From assembly GCA_015075005.1 (NCBI GenBank), contig JABTVC010000001.1, positions 744,001-808,000 on the forward strand: a stretch of 64,000 nucleotides of DNA, in the 5' to 3' direction. The notes under the pieces are model-generated. The model did no database searches. It worked only from the letters and a program-made list of their open reading frames with translations, and was not told the DNA's origin. The translations under genes and the position numbers were made by a program. This DNA is from Planctomycetia bacterium. GTDB lineage: Bacteria; Planctomycetota; Brocadiia; Brocadiales; Brocadiaceae. Numbering within the stretch: the stretch's first letter is position 1; each line of letters begins with the position of its first letter. Shown here one piece after another: positions 29,584 through 39,412 of this stretch.

Positions 29584-31116
29584 ATGGGGAAAAAAATTTT
29601 ATTAGTGGATGACGAAGAGACACTGCGATGGGCTTTGCACGAAGCCCTGACAGAGGAAGGTTACGACGTAGAGAATACCAGTGATGGTGTTAAGGCTTTG
29701 GAATTTGCCAGAAAGGCAAATTGCGATTTGGTGATTAGTGATTTGAGAATGCCCACAATGGGTGGATTACAATTGATTTCCGAGATAAAAAAAATACGTC
29801 CAAACGCTAAGTCTATTATTATTACTGCTTATGGTTCAATAGAGACAGTTATCGAGGCCATGCATATCGGTACGTCAGATTTCGTTACAAAACCATTTAA
29901 AATCGAACATATAAAAAATGTTATTCATAGGGTGTTGAATGAATCTTCAATGTCAAACGAGAATATTGGAGATACGAATAATAACGAAGTATTTAAAACC
30001 GCGGATGCTAATCCATACAGAGAAACGAAGACATATTTTCTTTCGAAGGATACGACTGGAAATGCAAACCATACATTTCATGACTTTATTAGATTGGGAA
30101 AATTAAGTGTGTTTCTATTTGGAAGCGTTCCAAATGAGGTAGAACAGGATAATTTAGCTGTTATGGTTAAGACGATTTTCCGCTATATCTATATGACGGA
30201 AAAGGACAAAACTCCTGCTTCTTTGTTGAGAGATATTAATCGGTATCTTTGTAAGAATATTTTACAACGTTTTCCTGTTACATTTATTTGTGCTGTTTTA
30301 GATAAACAAAGACAAGTTCTTTGCTACTCAATATATGGGGAAGAACTTACAGGTCTTTTAGGCATGCCTAACAAAGAGATATGGGTGTTGGAATCACACA
30401 CTTGTTCGCTAAACATGTTTCCTGGGACAATGATCAGAGAAAGTAGCGTATCTTTTGTGCCCGGTAGCAAATTAGTATTGATACAGAGCAGTTCGTTGTT
30501 AAAAGCTCTTGAAAACGGGAAGGTTGGTGTTGACAAGGTAAAGGGTGTGGTAGCTGATGCGAGTAGTGACAGTTGCGACGATATGGCTAAAGGTGTTAAA
30601 TTTCAGCTAGAAAGGTTGGTAGAAGTAACTGATAAAGAAAAAGGTTTTGTGGTGATGGTTTCAAATCTTACGTGTGAGATAGATGATGCATGGGAGGAAG
30701 TAATATCTCTTGTAATGCCGATTAATAATTACGGGAAGATTTTAGAACAATTTGATAAAAAGTTATCGTCTGTTGTGACAGATAATTCCAAGCGACATCA
30801 AATTGTTACTTCTATCAATGAAGCTGTCTTGAATACTGTATCTTTTGCGTATAACAGAGATGAAAAAGGGGAGATACTCTTAAAGTTTTTAAAATTGGGA
30901 GACGAAATTATTATAGAGATATATGATCATGGGTGTGGATTTGACATACGGAACCACAAAAAACCAGGTATAAAGCTGTATAAAGATTTGACAAATAAGT
31001 CGGGTAGGGGGATTTTTCTTATGATGCAATTGATGGATAGAGTAATGATACAATCATCCAAAGAGAATGGAACTATTGTGCACATGGCAAAGCGAGTAAC
31101 TTGTAATGAAAATTGA
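29584..31116 (+). CDS. Receiver / degenerate PP2C (SpoIIE) / RsbW-like kinase fusion
   Basis: 510 residues in three parts. Receiver domain 1-120 with phospho-acceptor Asp53 and acidic VDDEE. Residues about 165-365 have the SpoIIE/PP2C outline but lack the catalytic acids: the GDVSGHG position is FGSVPNEV, the TDG position is QSSS, and the last DD is replaced by EKG. Residues about 385-505 are an anti-sigma HATPase with EAVLN (N-box), DHGCGFD and SGRGIFLMMQLMD, all intact. This predicts a regulated anti-sigma/anti-antagonist kinase whose phosphatase domain is catalytically dead. The STAS gene overlaps its end by 11 bases. Confidence 0.85.
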   Translation: MGKKILLVDDEETLRWALHEALTEEGYDVENTSDGVKALEFARKANCDLVISDLRMPTMGGLQLISEIKKIRPNAKSIIITAYGSIETVIEAMHIGTSDFVTKPFKIEHIKNVIHRVLNESSMSNENIGDTNNNEVFKTADANPYRETKTYFLSKDTTGNANHTFHDFIRLGKLSVFLFGSVPNEVEQDNLAVMVKTIFRYIYMTEKDKTPASLLRDINRYLCKNILQRFPVTFICAVLDKQRQVLCYSIYGEELTGLLGMPNKEIWVLESHTCSLNMFPGTMIRESSVSFVPGSKLVLIQSSSLLKALENGKVGVDKVKGVVADASSDSCDDMAKGVKFQLERLVEVTDKEKGFVVMVSNLTCEIDDAWEEVISLVMPINNYGKILEQFDKKLSSVVTDNSKRHQIVTSINEAVLNTVSFAYNRDEKGEILLKFLKLGDEIIIEIYDHGCGFDIRNHKKPGIKLYKDLTNKSGRGIFLMMQLMDRVMIQSSKENGTIVHMAKRVTCNEN

Positions 31117-31513
31117 GAGACAAGAAAAATGGAAGGCTATTATATTATCACCAAAAGGCGACTTAGTTTATGAAGGAATAGATGATCTCGAAACCCTTTT
31201 TCATGTATTGGGTGATGATGCACGTTATGTAATACTCGATCTTACGTATGCAAAATATTTATCAGCAAGGGCATTAGGCGTAATAGTTTATTACGTGAAA
31301 CTTTTTCGTGAAAAAACAAAGGGATTTGAAATTAATTAATGTGAATGAAAATATTAAAAACTGTTGGATATTACAGACATTATCAAAATAATCTCAATAT
31401 TTGAAAACGAGGGCGCAGCTTTGGCTAGTATTGGTCCACAAGTTGGCAAGCTAGAGAAGACGCTTTATGGTCTAAAGAACGTTTTGTTTAAATATCTGAG
31501 TAATTTAAGATAG
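31106..31513 (+). CDS. STAS-domain anti-sigma factor antagonist (RsbV-like), frameshifted
   Basis: Partner of the preceding RsbW-like fusion. The STAS core is visible: VILDLTYAKYLSARALGVIV, with a candidate phospho-acceptor Ser53 at the expected place. The first frame stops at 31339. A one-base insertion in the run of five A at about 31354-31360 continues to a normal end of the STAS domain (LLDITDIIKIISIFENEGAA) and stops at 31513. Binding of this protein to a target is expected to depend on phosphorylation by the HATPase domain. The target is unknown. Confidence 0.75.
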
Positions 31514-31521
31514 GTATAACC

Positions 31522-32412
31522 ATGTCGGATTTGATTAAACTTGATGAATCACAAGATACGATGAATATTCCCGGAAAAACTATGGAGACATTGAGTAATG
31601 ATGTCAGTGAGAAATTTGAGAGTAAAAAATCTTCAGTATTGAGGTTAAATATTTCTCGCGTTGGTTTATTGTTTCAACGCAATATGGACTTGCAATAGCC
31701 GTTATTTTTCTAATATTAGGGGCAGTTTGTTTTATATTTTACTCCAAATGAAGTGGATAAAAAGGGAAATCAGGATATTGGGCGTATTGTGGAAGAAAAG
31801 GTTATAGAGTCCATTAAAAAAAACATGTTCTCAGATAATAGCGTGAATAATATTGCAAGAGAAAACAATAAGGATAAGGAGTTAAAACACGATAAAAATG
31901 ATACAGATGTTTCAGATATAAAAAATGGATCGCAAGAAATACAAATTGATAACACGAAATATGTAATAGAGGCGAACAGATTATATGAGCAAGGGTGCTA
32001 TGAAAGCGCTGCAGCTTTTTATGAAGAAAGTTTAAATAAATCAATGCCTTTTTTAAATGAAGACTTCGTAATGTATCGGTTGGGGGATTCTTATTTCTTG
32101 TCTGAGCGATACGATAATGCATTAAAGGTATTTCAGTCGCTAAATAGTGATTACATTAACAGTTCGTATCAATTTAAAAGCCGATTGAAAACAGGTGAGT
32201 GTTACGCAAGGATGGGGGAATTTAAAAAGGCCAGAAAAGCGCTTTATGCTGTTATGGCACAAGAGGGAAAATGTTGTTCAAATGACGATAAGTTAACGGT
32301 TGTTGACTCTTATTTTAAAATAGCCGATTATTATATGGAAGAAGCGAAGCGGCTTCGTGAAGCAGGAGTTTGCGGAACTACTGCCACAGTTCTGTCGTTG
32401 GCCTCGAAATAA
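31522..32412 (+). CDS. Membrane-anchored TPR protein, frameshifted
   Basis: Starts at ATG 31522, nine bases after the STAS stop. The N-terminal 55 residues are hydrophilic; a transmembrane segment follows after a frameshift (about 31673), reading YGLAIAVIFLILGAVCFIF; a second shift near 31750 joins the frame that carries the periplasmic TPR region ending at 32412 (EANRLYEQGCYESAAAFYEE, FVMYRLGDSYFLSERYDNAL). The protein resembles the next gene in its TPR region. Its C-terminus ends soon after the last repeat, so further loss is possible. Confidence 0.65.
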
Positions 32413-32444
32413 GTGCGTTAATTTAAAATCGAATCAATAAGAAA

Positions 32445-34271
32445 ATGAAGAGAATTGTATCCATTAAAATACAATTAATATTATATGTATTCTTAATGAC
32501 ATTTACTTTTTCTTACGTGCAAGGAGAGCAAATTAATCACAATGTATTCAATATACATGAACTAAATGTTGAGAAGGATAATTTAGAAAAGCTTCAGGCG
32601 CAATTACAGATACTCGAAACAAAAGAAGACGTAGGAATACAGAATCAAAAAACGAGTTTTCAAGTTCATGGTCAAAATAATAGCATGCAGGCTAACAAAC
32701 CGCCGATTGTGATTAATCCGAATGAGAACATTGTGCTAAAAAAAGAAATGGGCGATTATGATGTGCACGTGTATTCAATTGATGCAACTCAAGTAACGGT
32801 AGCAGATGTATTACAAGCATTATCTGCAAGTTTTGGGAAAAGTATTATTGTTGATGATGAAGTAGACCCCGCCTATTTAGTTTCTTACATAAATATTTCC
32901 ATTCATAAAAGTCCTTTACAGGATATATTAGAAGTGGTACTAGGAATGCGTGGTTTAGAATTTGTCCAAAATGAAGATTCCATTTTTGTTACATCCTTGG
33001 CGAAACTTAATATCGACACAGCCTTTGAATATTATCGGGACAAGAGCATCCATCTGTACCAAAAGGCGCAAATAAAATATCCTAATGATAAGAGAATTGT
33101 AAAGGCGTATTTCGAGTTAGGAAATTATTATTTTGATCTAGGTTTTAATTTTCTCGCATTACAAGAATATCAAATAATTGTGGGAAAATACAAAGGCAGC
33201 CCACAAGCGAAAGAGTCGTTATTCAAAATAGGCCGTTGCTATGATAAACTAAACGATTCGGAAAGTGCAATACGAGCGTACTTTCAATTCCTGTCTAGTT
33301 ATCCAAAAGATCCACTAGTTGCTGACGCGCTATTGTCAATAGGTGACTCATTGATGGATCAAGGCCTTTACAGCAAGGCAATAGATATTTACGAAAAGAT
33401 CATTCGTGATTTTGCTAATGATGATTCCGGAGATGCGTCCAAGGCACAATTTAAAATTGCAAAAACTTACATGAAAATGGGGGATTATAGGCACGCCATA
33501 CAGGTATTCTTGAAAGCGAGATGGAAATGTTGTTCTGATCAAATGAGGGCGGAGATTGAATATCAAATTGGTAACTGCTTGTATTTGTTAGATGAATATC
33601 AAGATGCCGCGAATGTTTTGGGAAATTATTTAGTGAATGAGCAGGATGGAGAATTTGGTGAAAATGCCAGTTTTTTACTTGGTAATTGTTTTTATAAACT
33701 GAATAATTATCTAGGAGCGTTTCAAGTATTTAGACGAGCAATTGAGCGCTATCCGAAAAGCAATAAGGTTCCTGGCGAAATTTATTCTATGGGAAAAAGC
33801 CTAAGAGCCATGAATATGTTCGAGTCGGCAGTAAAGGTATTACGTGAAGGAATACAGGCATTTCCTGTTGATGATAATGCTAGCAAGATGGCATTTGAGA
33901 TAGGGATGTGCTATTTTGACAAGGGTGATTCTTGGTTAGCATATAACGCATTTGATAGTTTTGTAAAGCAGTATCCTGATGATGAACTCGTAGGCGAAGC
34001 AATGACTGGGATGGCTGATGCACTTCTTAACGATAAAAAATACATAGAGGCGATTAATAGTTATCTTGAATTAATAAAAACAATTAATGGTGAAGAAATA
34101 AGACGATATGCATTTAATCGCATCGGTGAGTGTTACAAATATATGGGAAAACTACAACATGCAGTAAAGGCATATCAGATAGGTTTACGCAATACTACGG
34201 ATACCGTTCAGGTAACGTGGCCCACAGAAGATTCCTTGGGTACGACAACTAGTGTTATAAAAAACAGGTAA
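32445..34271 (+). CDS. Exported TPR protein with STN-like domain
   Basis: 608 residues. A signal peptide (about 5-25) is followed by a coiled coil, then a region from about 108 to 190 that looks like an STN (secretin/TonB short N-terminal) domain (VTVADVLQALSASFGKSIIV, SPLQDILEVVLGMRGLEFV). Residues 195-590 are TPR repeats (IVKAYFELGNYYFDLGFNF; ELGNYYF/ESLFKIGRCYDKL and so on). STN plus TPR suggests a periplasmic/outer-membrane assembly protein. A 1-base A insertion near 34268 would add 18 residues (QVNQENKLAAEQNPLKYVLV) to a stop at 34327. Confidence 0.78.
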   Translation: MKRIVSIKIQLILYVFLMTFTFSYVQGEQINHNVFNIHELNVEKDNLEKLQAQLQILETKEDVGIQNQKTSFQVHGQNNSMQANKPPIVINPNENIVLKKEMGDYDVHVYSIDATQVTVADVLQALSASFGKSIIVDDEVDPAYLVSYINISIHKSPLQDILEVVLGMRGLEFVQNEDSIFVTSLAKLNIDTAFEYYRDKSIHLYQKAQIKYPNDKRIVKAYFELGNYYFDLGFNFLALQEYQIIVGKYKGSPQAKESLFKIGRCYDKLNDSESAIRAYFQFLSSYPKDPLVADALLSIGDSLMDQGLYSKAIDIYEKIIRDFANDDSGDASKAQFKIAKTYMKMGDYRHAIQVFLKARWKCCSDQMRAEIEYQIGNCLYLLDEYQDAANVLGNYLVNEQDGEFGENASFLLGNCFYKLNNYLGAFQVFRRAIERYPKSNKVPGEIYSMGKSLRAMNMFESAVKVLREGIQAFPVDDNASKMAFEIGMCYFDKGDSWLAYNAFDSFVKQYPDDELVGEAMTGMADALLNDKKYIEAINSYLELIKTINGEEIRRYAFNRIGECYKYMGKLQHAVKAYQIGLRNTTDTVQVTWPTEDSLGTTTSVIKNR

Positions 34272-34588
34272 ACCAAGAAAATAAACTTGCAGCAGAACAG
34301 AATCCTCTTAAATACGTCCTCGTTTGATACTCGTATTCTGAGCAATACATGTTGTTTGCTTTCGTCTGAATAATCAACTTAAGGTTCTAATGAATGTCGT
34401 TATTTTATTGTTCCTGTTATATGAAATAATCATTCTTTATTGAAGAATACGACAAAGTACACTGCAATATATTTTATGGCATTTCAAAGATGCATAGGCT
34501 TAACACTTCTTTTGTTAATTAGTTAAGACTATGTAGTCCTTCGTATAACCCATTCAGATTTGTTTGTTTAAGCAGCAATCTTATATGG

Positions 34589-34604
34589 TGGCACAATAAT
34601 TGCG
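34589..34604 (+). promoter_or_regulatory. Strong predicted sigma-54 promoter
   Basis: TGGCAC-AATAA-TTGC at 34589-34603, matching the -24/-12 consensus TGGCAC-N5-TTGC exactly. It lies about 65 bases before the TPR gene at 34667, which leads the kinase/regulator operon. The rest of the 34272-34666 gap shows no gene. Confidence 0.85.
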
Positions 34605-34666
34605 TATTGCCATGCAACGAGATATTATTTTAAAATTAATTATTTCACGAAGATTGTGGTAATTAT

Positions 34667-35617
34667 ATGATAATGAAGAAATCAGTTATATATAGCTTGA
34701 TTGTATTAGGATGGGTTACTTCCGTTTTTGGCGATGAGCACATTGATACTCAAAAAATTGATAACTTGTCTTCAGCAATATCACATAATATGCCTGTGAA
34801 GACAGAATTAAGTAATGATATAGAAAGACCATTACTAAGACCAATTGAATTAGAAAAGGACCATGCGATTACAAATGATCAGAGACTGCCAAAACCTGCC
34901 CCTGATTCTAAAAAAGAGCAGTGTATAGAAAATATAAGAGCAATTCTCTGTGCGGAAAGGAAGAAACTACAGGAACTCGAAAATGAATATAAAAGATTAG
35001 AAAAAAAGGCAATGGGAAAAGGTAATGAAATAAACTCTGGAACAGGCGCGATGAATGAGGCCGAACCGAAGATTACCTCAGTTGGTAACAACCAAATAAA
35101 ATCCAGCAAACTATCTGAAGTGGTTGACACGGCATCTATGATGATAAAGTCAAGCCCCGGAAAAGATGTGACTATGCAGGTTGGTAGTACGACCGGCGAA
35201 CGACATATAATGAAAAACAATCAGAAGTCAGAGGTATTTATGACTAATGAATTAAATCGTCGGTTGTCGAAAGTAGTTGGTGATATGAGTTTTATTGATC
35301 TTGCAGAATGTTTTTATAAATTATGTGAGTATGAGAATGCATTGCAAATGTATAAATCAATTACTCAGACAGATATTTCATCAGATCAATATACATGGGC
35401 GCAATATCAGATTGCAAACTGTTATAGGAATTTAAAAGAGTATGACCTTGCTTTTGATGCATATCAACGATTTGTTAATCAATATCCGAGTAGTGACTTA
35501 ATTGAACAAGCAAAGTGGTATTTAGAAGATATTAATTGGTGGAAGTCTTGGTACGAGAAAAATACAATTGCAAACAATCTGTTGCTTGCAGTATCAAACA
35601 GCAACGAATCAAAATAG
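34667..35617 (+). CDS. Exported coiled-coil TPR protein
   Basis: 316 residues with a signal peptide (about 5-22, cleavage near VFG-D). Residues about 85-120 form a strongly predicted coiled coil (CAERKKLQELENEYKRLEKK). The C-terminal part has two TPR-like repeats (IDLAECFYKLCEYENALQMY, YQIANCYRNLKEYDLAFDAY). The overall plan resembles CpoB/YbgF-type envelope proteins, but identity is unproven. It is the first gene after the strong sigma-54 promoter, and the kinase gene starts 19 bases after it. Confidence 0.75.
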   Translation: MIMKKSVIYSLIVLGWVTSVFGDEHIDTQKIDNLSSAISHNMPVKTELSNDIERPLLRPIELEKDHAITNDQRLPKPAPDSKKEQCIENIRAILCAERKKLQELENEYKRLEKKAMGKGNEINSGTGAMNEAEPKITSVGNNQIKSSKLSEVVDTASMMIKSSPGKDVTMQVGSTTGERHIMKNNQKSEVFMTNELNRRLSKVVGDMSFIDLAECFYKLCEYENALQMYKSITQTDISSDQYTWAQYQIANCYRNLKEYDLAFDAYQRFVNQYPSSDLIEQAKWYLEDINWWKSWYEKNTIANNLLLAVSNSNESK

Positions 35618-35636
35618 ATAAATTCGTGGGATTAAA

Positions 35637-36956
35637 ATGATAGAAAATATGTCAAAAAATACCTTTGCCAAAAATTGGGATACCGAGCTTGCTGATGCCT
35701 TCCACATATTTAACCAGTATACCCAGCGTCTTGAAGAATCCTATAATCAGCTTCAAGATAGAGTTGAAGATATTGACAGGGAGATGGCACATACAAATGC
35801 CCGATTAAAAGACAAGGTACTTGAGTTAGACAATGTAACAAAATATTTAAATAGCCTTTTATGGAGTATTCACAGTGGTGTAATTGCAGTGAATTTAAAA
35901 GGTGAGGTTACTACTATGAATAAGGCGGCGGAGAAAATACTAAAATTACTCGCAGCGGAAGTAATTGGGAAAAGAGTGGAGATGATTTTAAAAGATCGCG
36001 ACGGTAGTACTCCATTGCTATTAGCGCTCGAAAGCGGGAAAAACTGTATAGATGTGGAACGAAAGATAGAAACAAATCAAGGGACATTGAAGTGGATTGA
36101 AAGTAGTGTTTCTTTAATTAAAGATGCAAATGAAAATACAATAGGCGCAGTGGAAGTATTTAGAGATTTGTCTGAAATCAGGGAATTAGAGACACGATTG
36201 AGAAATGCAGATAAATTGGCTGCCATTGGTGCTATGGCTGCATGTATTGCCCACGAAATTCGCAATCCACTTAACGGAATAGAAGGGTTCTCGGCTTTGC
36301 TCGCACGAGATTTTGAAGATTCAGATCCCAGAAAAAAATTAGTAAAAAATATACTACAAGGCACAAAGAATTTAAATAAAGCGGTGACTGAACTACTTGT
36401 ATTTGCGCGCCCGCTTAGACTGAAATTAAAGAATAGCCGTATTTCGGAGATAGTGGATAAGACGTTATTCTTTGTTGTAGAGGATATGAAATTAAAAGGT
36501 GTTAATAATATTCGTGTCCACAAGGATTGCAAGTTGGATACTGATGTTTTAAGGTGTGACCCTGAAAAATTACAGCAGGCCTTTTTGAACCTTTGTTTGA
36601 ATGCAATCCAGTCGATGATGTATGGGGGAGATTTAACACTGTCTACACGTCTGCAAGGGAGTGGTGGACTTGGCAATATACAAGTAGCAATAAGAGATAC
36701 AGGAATGGGTATCAAAAAAGAAGTCATTCATAAAATATTTGATCCATTTTTTACGACAAAACAAGAAGGGTCAGGTCTGGGTTTGGCAATCGTGAATAAA
36801 ATCATTGAAGCGCATAACGGCAAGATATTTATCGAGAGCGTGGAAGGCAAAGGAACAACGTTTTATATTAATTTACCAAGAAATTCCAATGTCGATGCCG
36901 ATGTCTTTGCTAATGAGTGGGAAAATAATATAGCCATGATTCCGCATTATTTGTAA
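35637..36956 (+). CDS. Cytoplasmic PAS sensor histidine kinase, likely flagellar (FlgS-like role)
   Basis: 439 residues with no transmembrane segment. A long N-terminal coiled coil (about 30-70) is followed by a PAS domain (about 70-190), HisKA with His206 in CIAHEIRNPLNGIEGF, and HATPase with QAFLNLCLNAIQSM, DTGMGIKKE and GSGLGLAIVNK. The position between a sigma-54-driven operon and the activator before flgB suggests a role like FlgS of epsilonproteobacteria or FleS of Pseudomonas. That equation is inference from place and domain plan. Confidence 0.85.
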   Translation: MIENMSKNTFAKNWDTELADAFHIFNQYTQRLEESYNQLQDRVEDIDREMAHTNARLKDKVLELDNVTKYLNSLLWSIHSGVIAVNLKGEVTTMNKAAEKILKLLAAEVIGKRVEMILKDRDGSTPLLLALESGKNCIDVERKIETNQGTLKWIESSVSLIKDANENTIGAVEVFRDLSEIRELETRLRNADKLAAIGAMAACIAHEIRNPLNGIEGFSALLARDFEDSDPRKKLVKNILQGTKNLNKAVTELLVFARPLRLKLKNSRISEIVDKTLFFVVEDMKLKGVNNIRVHKDCKLDTDVLRCDPEKLQQAFLNLCLNAIQSMMYGGDLTLSTRLQGSGGLGNIQVAIRDTGMGIKKEVIHKIFDPFFTTKQEGSGLGLAIVNKIIEAHNGKIFIESVEGKGTTFYINLPRNSNVDADVFANEWENNIAMIPHYL

Positions 36957-37031
36957 AAGAAGTGTCTTCCGTTGAATTAAAAATAATCCATGTCCAAGTT
37001 TATGGTTTTGTTATCTGCAGGGGAATAAAAA

Positions 37032-38426
37032 ATGAGTGTAGAGAAGATATTGGTAGTTGATGATGACATATTAGGGCGAGAATATCTAGGTGAAACGTTG
37101 ACGAGATGTGGATACGAAGTAGTATCTGCTAGTGATGGGATGCAAGCACTTGCCAAAGTCATGAAAGAAGGATACGATTTAATTTTTCTGGACATGAAGA
37201 TGCCGAAGATGTGTGGTATGGAGGTTCTTGAAAAGGTAAAGGCTGTTTCACCGGAAACGATGATTGTGTTAATGACAGCTTATGGGACGATAGAGACCGC
37301 CGTAGAGGCTATGAAGAAAGGTGCGTATGATTATATTATAAAACCATGTTCTCCAGATCAGATAGAGCTTTTGATTGCAAGAATTAATGAGCGACAAAAG
37401 TTGATCTTAGAGAACAGGTATTGGAGATTGAATTCGAATATTGATGGAAAAATGAATCCTGTTTTTAGCAAAAATTCTAAAATGTTTCAAATATATGAAC
37501 AGATTAAAAGAATTGCGCAGAGCAAGGCAAGTGTACTCATTCAAGGGGAAAGTGGTACAGGAAAGGAACTCGTTGCGCGTGCGATACATTTTCATAGCCA
37601 TCGATGTGAAAAGCCTTTTATTCGGGTTAATTGTGCTGCATTGGCGGAAACCCTTTTGGAAAGCGAACTGTTTGGACACGAACGGGGGGCATATACCGGG
37701 GCAATTTCTAAACATGTGGGGCGTTTTGAATTAGCGAATGAAGGCACATTGCTGCTTGACGAGATTAGCGAAATATCGCCAAATATACAGGCTAAATTAC
37801 TCAGGGTCATTGAAGAGGAAGAGTTTGAGCGGGTAGGAGGTGAAAAAACAATAAAGATTGATGTGAGGATTGTGGCAACAACAAATAGGAATTTGATGGA
37901 AGAAATTCATAAAGGTACATTTCGCGAAGACCTTTTTTATCGTCTGAATGTTGTACCTATATATTTGCCACCTTTACGTGAAAGACGTGAAGATATCTCT
38001 CTCCTGATAGACTATTATCTCAAAAAATATAGCCTTGAAAATGATGCAATAGTTAAATCGATAGATAAAGAGGCCTTGGATTATTTGTGTCAGTACAATT
38101 GGCCAGGGAATGTGAGAGAATTAAAGAATGTTATACAGAGAGCCGTGGTTATGGGTTTTTCAGAAGTGCTTAAGCTAGAGCAGTTTACCAGTCTTTTTAT
38201 TCTTCAAGATATGAAAAGGCCAGACACCACATTAACTGCTGGGAAGGCTATTGAGGATGTAGAGAGAGACTTGATTTATAGTACACTGGAAAAAACAGGT
38301 GGTAATAAAACCAGGGCTGCGGAATTACTTAGAATTACGACAAGGACATTACGAAACAAGCTCAATAAATATGATACAGAATGTAATTCTTCGTTTGAAA
38401 GGGAAATAATTTCCTGCGTGAAATAA
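37032..38426 (+). CDS. Sigma-54-dependent response regulator, likely flagellar activator (FlgR/FleR-like role)
   Basis: 464 residues with all motifs intact: receiver with Asp54, Walker A GESGTGKE (172-179), sigma-54 loop GAYTGA (219-224), Walker B TLLLDEISE, and a Fis-type helix at the C-terminus (TRAAELLRITTRTLRNKL). It directly precedes flgB and follows its likely kinase. Predicted to activate the sigma-54 promoters at flgB, fliF and fliO. The known flagellar activators FlgR, FleR and FlbD have the same domain plan. Confidence 0.9.
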   Translation: MSVEKILVVDDDILGREYLGETLTRCGYEVVSASDGMQALAKVMKEGYDLIFLDMKMPKMCGMEVLEKVKAVSPETMIVLMTAYGTIETAVEAMKKGAYDYIIKPCSPDQIELLIARINERQKLILENRYWRLNSNIDGKMNPVFSKNSKMFQIYEQIKRIAQSKASVLIQGESGTGKELVARAIHFHSHRCEKPFIRVNCAALAETLLESELFGHERGAYTGAISKHVGRFELANEGTLLLDEISEISPNIQAKLLRVIEEEEFERVGGEKTIKIDVRIVATTNRNLMEEIHKGTFREDLFYRLNVVPIYLPPLRERREDISLLIDYYLKKYSLENDAIVKSIDKEALDYLCQYNWPGNVRELKNVIQRAVVMGFSEVLKLEQFTSLFILQDMKRPDTTLTAGKAIEDVERDLIYSTLEKTGGNKTRAAELLRITTRTLRNKLNKYDTECNSSFEREIISCVK

Positions 38427-38529
38427 ATCTTTTCCTGCGACCTTACAATAATCGCTTTGGGTATGATAGTAAAAGTAGATATTATCAATAGTTAAACAAG
38501 ATATTTTATTGTGGGGCTACTTTGTTTTA

Positions 38530-38545
38530 TGGTATTCAGTTTGCT
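38530..38545 (+). promoter_or_regulatory. Predicted sigma-54 promoter of flgBC-fliE
   Basis: TGG at 38530-38532 and TTGC at 38541-38544 are separated by eight bases, fitting the -24/-12 spacing. The expected start of transcription falls only about 12 bases before the flgB ATG, which would leave just the ribosome site (AAAGGAGG) in the leader. That is unusually tight, so the call is moderate. Confidence 0.6.
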
Positions 38546-38566
38546 CTACCATAAAGGAGGATTTTT

Positions 38567-38944
38567 ATGATTACTGGGATAGATAAGAGTATGAATTTGT
38601 TAGAAAAAATGTTAGACGTTTCTGCCACGAAACACAAAGTTATTGCGAATAACATTGCAAATATTAATACTCCTGGCTACAAAAAAATGGAAGTGAGCTT
38701 TGCCGAACAGCTCGAAAAGGTTATAAAAGATACATCTGCGAGCAAATTTGATGCTTTCCAACCAAAGATTGTTGTATCGAAAGAAGATACAAATGTAGCC
38801 GTACGAAATGATGGTAATAATGTCGATATGGATAAAGAAGTGTCTGCTTTGATGAAAAACACTCTTTCGTATAATGTTTATACCCAATTGCTTTCAAAAA
38901 AAATGGATTTAGTAAAGTCAGCGATTGAGAACTCAAGAGTTTAA
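38567..38944 (+). CDS. flgB: Flagellar basal-body rod protein FlgB
   Basis: Proximal rod subunit, exported through the flagellar type III apparatus, 125 residues (usual length). The N-terminal rod signature is VIANNIANINTPGYKK. The ATG follows AAAGGAGG by six bases. It begins the rod/MS-ring gene run flgB-flgC-fliE, followed after a gap by fliF. Confidence 0.95.
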   Translation: MITGIDKSMNLLEKMLDVSATKHKVIANNIANINTPGYKKMEVSFAEQLEKVIKDTSASKFDAFQPKIVVSKEDTNVAVRNDGNNVDMDKEVSALMKNTLSYNVYTQLLSKKMDLVKSAIENSRV

Positions 38945-38957
38945 AAGGAGTGATAAA

Positions 38958-39401
38958 ATGGGAATAGATAGCATGCTTTCTGTTTTTGATATTAGTGGTT
39001 CCGGACTATCTGCTGAACGCATACGGATGAATGTAATTGCAAATAATATTGCAAACGCAAATGCTACTGAAACTCCGGAAGGTGGGCCATATCGTCGGGA
39101 GCAAGTGGAATTTTCTTCTGTGCTCAACAAAACGATGAAGGGTGGCAACGTCAGCGGTCTGGAGAGATTGGGCGGTGTTAAAGTTCAAAGAGTTGTTAAA
39201 AGTACAGAACCGTTCAATAGGGTTTATATTCCAGGACATCCAAAGGCGGATACAAAAGGTTTTGTGAATATGCCCAATGTGAGCGTAATGATGGAAATGG
39301 TGGATCTTGTTACAGCAACACGGTCATATGAAGCAAACCTTGCAGTAATAAATTCATCAAAAGATATGAGCAATAGGGCATTGTCTATTATTGGGAAATA
39401 G
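38958..39401 (+). CDS. flgC: Flagellar basal-body rod protein FlgC
   Basis: Proximal rod subunit, 147 residues. N-terminal rod motif NVIANNIANANATETPEGGP and C-terminal LVTATRSYEANLAVINSSKD, typical of FlgC. The start at 38958 is set by AAAGGAG eight bases upstream; in-frame codons before it lie inside flgB. Adjacent to flgB (14-base gap) and fliE (12-base gap), so one operon. Confidence 0.95.
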   Translation: MGIDSMLSVFDISGSGLSAERIRMNVIANNIANANATETPEGGPYRREQVEFSSVLNKTMKGGNVSGLERLGGVKVQRVVKSTEPFNRVYIPGHPKADTKGFVNMPNVSVMMEMVDLVTATRSYEANLAVINSSKDMSNRALSIIGK

Positions 39402-39412
39402 GAGATACATCT

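Noticed and set aside
36077-36727. Long antisense frame (216 codons) inside the kinase at 35637
   Set aside because: Wholly within a well-supported histidine kinase; the translation is serine/phenylalanine-rich with no domain or ribosome site, a shadow of the other strand.
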